From positions 1-41,441 of the forward strand of contig JAJDAJ010000051.1 in assembly GCA_029261925.1 (NCBI GenBank): DNA of 41,441 nucleotides, read 5' to 3'. Under the pieces are notes generated by a model. It worked only from the letters and a program-made list of their open reading frames with translations. It searched no databases and was not told where the DNA came from. Each line of letters opens with the position of its first letter. Positions within the stretch are counted from its first letter, which is position 1. Below are positions 37,048 to 41,441 of this stretch, piece by piece. The stretch is from Deltaproteobacteria bacterium. GTDB lineage: Bacteria > Myxococcota_A > UBA9160 > SZUA-336. Made by a program: the position numbers and the translations under genes.

Positions 37048-37762
37048 GATCCAGCTCCCGCAGGATCTCTCGATCCTCTTCGGTCAGGTCGATCTTTTCC
37101 AGAAGCTCCGGCCGGCGCTGACGGGTCAGACGCAGCGACTCGGCGCGTCGGTGGCGCGCGATCGCCGCGTGATCCCCCGAGAGCAGCACCTCCGGGACGG
37201 CGTGCCCGCGGAACTCGCGGGGACGCGTGTATACAGGAAATTCCAGGATTCCGTCAGAGAAGGAGTCCTGCTCGGGCGAAACCGGGTTGCCCACGACCCC
37301 CGGCAGCAGGCGCGTGACGGCCTCGATCACGACCAGGGCCGCCACCTCGCCCCCGGCCAGGACGTAGTCGCCGATCGAGAGCTCCCGGGCCCCCGTCAGC
37401 TCGATGATCCGCTCGTCGAAGCCCGCGTAGCGCCCGCAGAGCAGCACCAGGTGGTCCAGCCCGGCCAGCTCCCGGACCCCGACCTGATCGAGCGGGCGGC
37501 CCCTGGGGCCGAGGGCCAGCACCCGGCTCCCGGGACCCACCACGGACTCGACCGCGGCCACGGTGGGCTCGCAGCGCAGCACCATGCCGTCGCCCCCGCC
37601 GTACGGGGCGTCGTCCACGCTCCGGTGGCGGTCGGGGGCGAAGTCGCGGATGTCGGTCACCGAGACCTCCACCCGGCCCTCGCGCAGCGCCGCGCCGAGG
37701 AGCGACGCCTCCAGGAAGCCCGCGACGAGCTGCGGAAAGATGCTGACCACGTCGATCCTCAC
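37013..37762 (-). CDS. trmD: tRNA (guanine-N1-)-methyltransferase
   Basis: A 249-residue SPOUT methyltransferase forming m1G37 in tRNA. The trefoil-knot motifs [11 protein letters not shown] near 112-122 and [12 protein letters not shown] near 130-141 are clear, as is the N-terminal FPQ and [11 protein letters not shown] region. The start ATG at 37762 overlaps the end of rimM by 4 bases, and the end overlaps rplS by 35. The length is normal for bacterial TrmD. Confidence 0.97.
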   Translation of the reverse strand: MRIDVVSIFPQLVAGFLEASLLGAALREGRVEVSVTDIRDFAPDRHRSVDDAPYGGGDGMVLRCEPTVAAVESVVGPGSRVLALGPRGRPLDQVGVRELAGLDHLVLLCGRYAGFDERIIELTGARELSIGDYVLAGGEVAALVVIEAVTRLLPGVVGNPVSPEQDSFSDGILEFPVYTRPREFRGHAVPEVLLSGDHAAIARHRRAESLRLTRQRRPELLEKIDLTEEDREILRELDHERARRTDERR

Positions 37763-38313
37763 GCGGGCTCCTCGGCATCGAGCAGACCGGACGGCGGGTC
37801 GATCACGACCTCTCCCGCTCCGGGATCGATGCGGACCAGGATCTCGTCGACCGCCGGGATCAGCAGGCGGCGCCGGCCGCTGCGCACGACCAGCAGGTCG
37901 GGCCCCCGGGTGGAGCGCAGCTCCTCGATCTCGCCCAGGTCGGCGCCGTCGACCCCGCGGACGCGCAGGCCGATCAGGTCCCGGTGGTAGAACTCGCCCT
38001 CGGGCAGCGGCGGCAGCGCGCCCGGCGGAACCGCCACGGCGCAGCCCCGGAAGCGCTCGGCGCGGTCCCGCGAGCCCAGCCCGCGCAGCCGCAGCTCGAC
38101 CCGGGCGCGCCCGTCACGGCCGGGACCGCGATCGGTCGCCGAGACCACGGCGAAGGGAATCCGCCCCGGGTCACCGACCAGCGCGATCTCGTCGAGCCCC
38201 AGCAGCGTGTCGGGCTCGGCCCCGTGCAGGGCGATCAGCAGGGCGCCCTCGAGGCCGTGCGCGCGTCGCACGCGACCGATCTCGATCCAGTCGCGGGCGG
38301 CGAAGGGGGCCAC
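37759..38313 (-). CDS. rimM: Ribosome maturation factor RimM
   Basis: A 184-residue 30S assembly factor that binds ribosomal protein S19. The N-terminal barrel starts IGRVRRAHGLEGALLIAL at about 12-29, and the C-terminal PRC-barrel contains FYHRDLIGLRV and LLIPAVDEIL. It lies 13 bases after rpsP and overlaps trmD by 4 bases. The KH-domain gene often found between rpsP and rimM is absent. Confidence 0.93.
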   Translation of the reverse strand: MAPFAARDWIEIGRVRRAHGLEGALLIALHGAEPDTLLGLDEIALVGDPGRIPFAVVSATDRGPGRDGRARVELRLRGLGSRDRAERFRGCAVAVPPGALPPLPEGEFYHRDLIGLRVRGVDGADLGEIEELRSTRGPDLLVVRSGRRRLLIPAVDEILVRIDPGAGEVVIDPPSGLLDAEEPA

Positions 38314-38326
38314 GCCCCGGCGGGGC

Positions 38327-38611
38327 CTACGCCTCGGCGGTCCCGGCGCTCGCCGCGCCGGCGTCCGGCTCGCCCGCGGAGCGGCGCTTGCGCCGCAGCA
38401 GCGAGGCGACCGTGTCGGAGACCTGCGCGCCCTGCTTGACCCAGCGCGTGAAGGCGTCCTCGCGCAGGGTGAACCGACCGTCCTCGACCGGGGAGTACGT
38501 CCCCAGCCGCTCGAGCACCCGCGTCTCGCGCGGCTTGCGGGAGTCGACCGCGACGACGTGGTAGAAGGGGCGCTTCTTGGCGCCCGCGCGGGACAGTCGG
38601 ATGATCACCAT
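38327..38611 (-). CDS. rpsP: 30S ribosomal protein S16
   Basis: A 94-residue S16 with the family start MVIIRLSRAGAKKRPFYHVV, then RLGTYSP and FTLREDAFTRWVKQGAQVSDTV split along the middle. The C-terminal 15 residues are Ala-rich and variable. It opens the ribosomal-protein and tRNA-modification operon; ffh, a frequent upstream neighbour, is not present here. Confidence 0.96.
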   Translation of the reverse strand: MVIIRLSRAGAKKRPFYHVVAVDSRKPRETRVLERLGTYSPVEDGRFTLREDAFTRWVKQGAQVSDTVASLLRRKRRSAGEPDAGAASAGTAEA

Positions 38612-38629
38612 GGCGAAGGGATGCGCAGG

Positions 38630-38812
38630 CTAGGCCGCGCCCGCTCCACCGTCAAGCGCGCCCGAGCGCTGGCGATCCTTGCTGCGCGAGCACTCGTCGC
38701 AGGCGTAGCGGACCGCGTGGCGCACGCCGAGGCGGTCGTAGTCGCGATCCAGCGCCACCCGGCGCACGCGATCGGTCTCGCGACCGCAGAAATCACAGCA
38801 GAGGCGGGGCAC
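38630..38812 (-). CDS. Small zinc-ribbon-like protein
   Basis: A 60-residue protein with two CxxC pairs, CDFC at about 6-9 and CDEC at about 38-41, spaced as in a treble-clef or zinc-ribbon fold, and many basic residues. The start is GTG at 38812; the ribosome-binding site is weak. It is the first minus-strand gene upstream of rpsP, separated by 18 bases, and is divergent from the DciA-like gene. I recognise no named family. The metal-site spacing and codon pattern support a real gene, but it could also be part of a longer frame. Confidence 0.55.
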   Translation of the reverse strand: MPRLCCDFCGRETDRVRRVALDRDYDRLGVRHAVRYACDECSRSKDRQRSGALDGGAGAA

Positions 38813-38875
38813 GCGTCCAGGGTAGCGACGGCCGGGGGGCGTGCGCCCGTCACGGCGATCCGACAGACTCGGGGC

Positions 38876-39244
38876 ATGCACAACCGGGGTCGTCCAGCGG
38901 GTCGGGGTCGCCCGGTGCCGGTGGGCGCGCGGGGGCGCCGTGGCCCCGCGGAGTCGCTGGGGCAGCTGCTGCCGCGCATGCTCGACGATCTGGGCCTCGA
39001 CGCTGCCTCGGAGTCGGTGCGCATCATGGGTGCCTGGGACGAGGCGGTCGGCCCGGAGCTCGCGACCCACTGCCGTCCCGAGGGCCTGCGCCGCGACGAG
39101 GTGGTCGCCCTGGTGCGCGACTCCGCCTGGATGCAGCGCGTGCAGCTCGAGTCCCCGGGCATCCTCGAGCGCCTGCGCACCCTGAGCGGGACCTCGAAGC
39201 TGCTGCGCCTGCGCCTGCGCATCGGCCCGGTCGATCCCGGCTGA
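38876..39244 (+). CDS. DUF721 family, DciA-like protein
   Basis: A 122-residue protein with an Arg/Gly-rich N-terminal tail and a C-terminal DUF721 domain (about 30-115): MGAWDEAVGPELATHCRPEG, then DEVVALVRDSAWMQRVQLES and ILERLRTL. DciA members load the DnaB helicase at origins in bacteria without DnaC; the short form here fits the family core. The ATG at 38876 is in a run of basic residues that looks natural. It converges on the tsaC gene across about 90 bases containing a short tandem repeat. Confidence 0.8.
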   Translation: MHNRGRPAGRGRPVPVGARGRRGPAESLGQLLPRMLDDLGLDAASESVRIMGAWDEAVGPELATHCRPEGLRRDEVVALVRDSAWMQRVQLESPGILERLRTLSGTSKLLRLRLRIGPVDPG

Positions 39245-39272
39245 GCCGCCGCCCCGCGGGGTCCAGGCCCCC

Positions 39273-39318
39273 GTGGAAAAGCCGGTGGAGACGCGGTGGA
39301 GAAGCTGGGGAGAACGCA
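39273..39318 (+). repeat. Degenerate tandem repeat of 11-12 bases
   Basis: Four head-to-tail units: GTGGAAAAGCCG, GTGGAGACGCG, GTGGAGAAGCTG and GGGAGAACGCA. They lie between the converging DciA-like and tsaC genes. On the minus strand the units read TTTTCCAC, TCTCCAC and TTCTCCAC, a loose resemblance to DnaA boxes with at least two mismatches each. Confidence 0.55.
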
Positions 39319-39335
39319 CCCAGGTGCCCGCCCCT

Positions 39336-39911
39336 TCAGCGATCTCCGGGATCGATCGGACCGGGGCGAAGCACCCTGATCTCGCCGTCCGCGGCGACCG
39401 CGACCACCGTCGAGGGCGCCAGGCCGCCGGCCTCGCCCCCGAGCACGGGGAGCCCCGGCCCGAACACGCGGCGGACGGCCGCGGCGTCGGCACAGGGGGG
39501 CTCGCCCGTGCGGTTGGCGCTGCTGGAGACCAGCGGGCCATCCAGGGCCGCGACCAGCGCCGCGGCCCGGGGATGCGCGGAGCAGCGGAAGCCCACGCCG
39601 AGCCCCGAGGCCACCGCCTCGAGCACGCCGGGCGCCACCGGCAGCACCAGGGTCAGCGGCCCGGGCCACCAGGCCTCGATCAGCTCCAGCGCCCGGGCCG
39701 GGGGCTCGGGCACCCAGCGGCGCAGCGAGAGCGCGTCGGGGATCAGCACGGGGGGAGCCCGCTCGGCCTCCCGGCCCTTCAGCGCCAGCAGCCGCGCCAC
39801 CGCGGCCGGATCGCGGGCGTCGGCCCCGAGGCCGAAAACGGTCTCGGTCGGGTACGCGACCACCTCGCCGGCGCGCAGCCGGTCGACGGCCACCGCGACG
39901 TCGACGATCAA
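39336..39911 (-). CDS. tsaC: L-threonylcarbamoyladenylate synthase (TsaC/Sua5 family)
   Basis: A 191-residue YrdC-fold enzyme that makes threonylcarbamoyl-AMP for t6A37 of tRNA. The family motifs are YPTETVFGLGADA near 18-30, LLALKGRE near 38 and WWPGPLTLVLP near 70, with SSSANRTGEP near 127. It has no C-terminal Sua5 domain. The start is TTG at 39911, overlapping the purD stop as TTGA, and it places the first motif at the expected distance. It is probably translated through coupling to purD. Confidence 0.9.
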   Translation of the reverse strand: MIVDVAVAVDRLRAGEVVAYPTETVFGLGADARDPAAVARLLALKGREAERAPPVLIPDALSLRRWVPEPPARALELIEAWWPGPLTLVLPVAPGVLEAVASGLGVGFRCSAHPRAAALVAALDGPLVSSSANRTGEPPCADAAAVRRVFGPGLPVLGGEAGGLAPSTVVAVAADGEIRVLRPGPIDPGDR

Positions 39912-41182
39912 GCCGGGCGCGCGAGGGCCCGGGCCGCGATGTCGCGGCGGTGCTGCGCACCCTCGAACGAGATCGCATCGACGGCGGCGTAGGCGCGCTC
40001 GCACGCGCTGGCCAGGTCGGCTCCGCGCGCCGTCACGCCGAGAACGCGCCCGCCGGCCGTGACCCAGCCGTCGCCGCTGCGCGCGGTTCCCGCGTGGAAC
40101 ACCGTCGCGCCCGCCGCGGCCGCAGCCTCGAGCCCGCGGATCTCGCGACCCGTCGGATAGCTGCGCGGATAGCCCTCGCTGGCCAGGACCACGCACACGG
40201 CCGGCTCACCCAGCTCCACGCGCGCGTCCGCCGGGAGGCGCCCGCGCGCGGCGCCGAGCAGCAGCGGCACCAGGTCGGACTGCAGGCGCAGCATCAGGGG
40301 CTGCGTCTCGGGATCGCCGAAGCGCGCGTTGTACTCGATCACGCGCGGCTCGCCGTCGCGGATCATGAGATTGCAGAAGAGCACGCCGCGGTACGGGTGT
40401 CCGTCGGCGCGCAGGCCGTCGAACGTCGGGCGGACGACGCGCTCGAGGATGCTGCGCTCGACCGCTGCGTCGATCACCGGCGTCGGCGAGTAGGCGCCCA
40501 TGCCCCCGGTGTTCTCGCCGCGATCGCCGTCGAGGGCGCGCTTGTGGTCCTGGGCAGCGCCGAAGGGCACGAAGCGCTCGCCGTCGCAGATCGCGTAGTA
40601 CGAGACCTCCTCGCCGAGCAATCGCTCCTCGATGAGCACCTGCGCACCGGCGTCGCCGAAGCGCCGCTCGCGCATGACCTCGCGGATCGCGGCGAGCGCC
40701 TGTCCGGTGTCGTCGCACACGGTCACGCCCTTGCCGGCGGCGAGCCCGTCGGCCTTCACGACCACGGGGCCGCCGAGCGCGCGCACATGCGCCTCGGCGC
40801 GGTCGGGATCGTCGAAGAGCTCGTGGGCGGCGGTCGGGATGCCATGACGCGCCATGAAGGCCTTGGCGAAGGCCTTGCTGCCCTCGAGCCGCGCGGCGTC
40901 CGCGCAGGGGCCGAACGCGGGGATCCCGGCGCCGGCCAGCGCATCGGACACGCCGGCGACCAGCGGATCCTCGGGACCGACGACGACGAGGCCCGCGCCC
41001 TCGCGCTTGGCCAGGTCGACCACGGCCCCGACGCTCGCCAGGTCCACGGGCAGCGTGCGCGCGACGCGGGCGATGCCGTCGCTGCCCGGCGCGCAGATCA
41101 CCTCGTCGACCTGCGAGCTGCGCGCGATCGCCCAGCAAAGCGCGTGCTCGCGGCCGCCGCTGCCCAGCACCATCACCCGCAT
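39908..41182 (-). CDS. purD: Phosphoribosylamine-glycine ligase (GAR synthetase)
   Basis: A 424-residue ATP-grasp enzyme of purine synthesis. The N-terminal MRVMVLGSGGREHAL, VVVGPEDPLVAG near 67-78, KADGLAAGKGV near 143-153, ENTGGMGAYSP near 227 and IEYNARFGDPETQ near 285 are all diagnostic. The length is normal. The ATG at 41182 lies 34 bases after the alr stop, and the 3' end overlaps tsaC by 4 bases. Confidence 0.97.
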   Translation of the reverse strand: MRVMVLGSGGREHALCWAIARSSQVDEVICAPGSDGIARVARTLPVDLASVGAVVDLAKREGAGLVVVGPEDPLVAGVSDALAGAGIPAFGPCADAARLEGSKAFAKAFMARHGIPTAAHELFDDPDRAEAHVRALGGPVVVKADGLAAGKGVTVCDDTGQALAAIREVMRERRFGDAGAQVLIEERLLGEEVSYYAICDGERFVPFGAAQDHKRALDGDRGENTGGMGAYSPTPVIDAAVERSILERVVRPTFDGLRADGHPYRGVLFCNLMIRDGEPRVIEYNARFGDPETQPLMLRLQSDLVPLLLGAARGRLPADARVELGEPAVCVVLASEGYPRSYPTGREIRGLEAAAAAGATVFHAGTARSGDGWVTAGGRVLGVTARGADLASACERAYAAVDAISFEGAQHRRDIAARALARPA

Positions 41183-41216
41183 CGGGACACCTCCGCGCCG
41201 GGATGCTAGCAGGCGG

Positions 41217-41441
41217 CTAGCAGCCGGCGGGATACACGCGCGGCACGCGCGGACCGATGCGGGTGAGGATCTCGTACGAGATCGTGCCCGCCGCGTCGGC
41301 CAGATCGTCGACGCCGATCTCCATGCCCCCGTGCCGCCCGAAGATGAGCACCGGCTCGCCGAGCTCGTCGCGCCAGGCCGCCGGCGCCTCGATCCCGATC
41401 AGATCGCAGGAGACGCGCCCGGCCAGCGCCAGGCGCTCGCC
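41217..41441 (-). CDS. alr: Alanine racemase, C-terminal part (truncated by window edge)
   Basis: The last 74 residues of a PLP-dependent alanine racemase. The C-terminal domain shows RLALAGRVSCDLIGIE (the usual M-D-L or similar active-site region), a FGRHGG loop, and the hallmark AGTISYEILTRIGPRVPRVY near the end. The 5' part is outside the window. It supplies D-alanine for peptidoglycan. Confidence 0.92.
   Translation of the reverse strand, partial: GERLALAGRVSCDLIGIEAPAAWRDELGEPVLIFGRHGGMEIGVDDLADAAGTISYEILTRIGPRVPRVYPAGC

Overview
The window is a very GC-rich piece of a Gram-negative bacterial chromosome. Outer-membrane barrel and lipoprotein genes, a sigma-54-controlled exopolysaccharide (EPS) locus and paired acyl-CoA dehydrogenases suggest a deltaproteobacterial-type lineage (Myxococcota, Binatota or Desulfobacterota-like). 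That placement is an inference from gene content; there is no rRNA to test it. GTG and TTG starts are common. Bases 1-72 are C-rich sequence with a 22-G run and may be an unreliable contig edge.

Left part (1-7.6 kb): a lipid or CoA-ester catabolism group. Two paralogous acyl-CoA dehydrogenases (minus strand) flank a class III CoA-transferase (plus strand), with a perfect operator-like palindrome in the first divergent promoter and a very long inverted repeat at the convergent junction. Next come a truncated SnoaL-like remnant, a CAAX-protease-related membrane protein and a valyl-tRNA synthetase whose start overlaps the protease stop.

Central part (7.6-31.4 kb, all minus strand): a large EPS synthesis, export and regulation locus. 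In transcription order it holds a soluble PAS histidine kinase, an intact NtrC-type regulator, a Wzc/GumC-like chain-length protein, an ExeA-like ATPase, a separate CpsD-type tyrosine kinase, a WecA/MraY-like sugar-phosphate transferase, a second NtrC-type regulator with a degenerate receiver, a Wza-like export lipoprotein, a beta-barrel protein, GDP-mannose dehydratase, two UDP-sugar epimerases, a VanZ protein, UDP-glucose dehydrogenase, mannose-1-phosphate guanylyltransferase, a Crp/Fnr regulator, a PspF-like sigma-54 activator, a TPR lipoprotein, a LysM protein and a double-PilZ protein. The composition matches the EPS module that accompanies exosortase A (XrtA/PEP-CTERM) systems, but no exosortase, PEP-CTERM substrate, flippase, polymerase or later glycosyltransferase lies in the window. 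A near-consensus sigma-54 promoter (28519-28536) precedes the chain-length gene, with palindromes about 90 bp upstream that could bind an activator.

Right part (31.4-41.4 kb): housekeeping genes. These are ligA (plus), rsmI (minus), a YraN-like nuclease (plus), then on the minus strand a zinc-ribbon gene, rpsP, rimM, trmD, rplS and an unusual membrane-anchored YhaN/SMC-like protein with no recognisable ATPase motifs. A DciA-like gene (plus), tsaC, purD and the end of alr (all minus) follow. Several convergent gene junctions carry GC-rich hairpins without a T-tract.

The most noteworthy items are the sigma-54/two-component control of the EPS module, the three sigma-54 activators in one locus, and the degenerate YhaN-like protein encoded directly after rplS.
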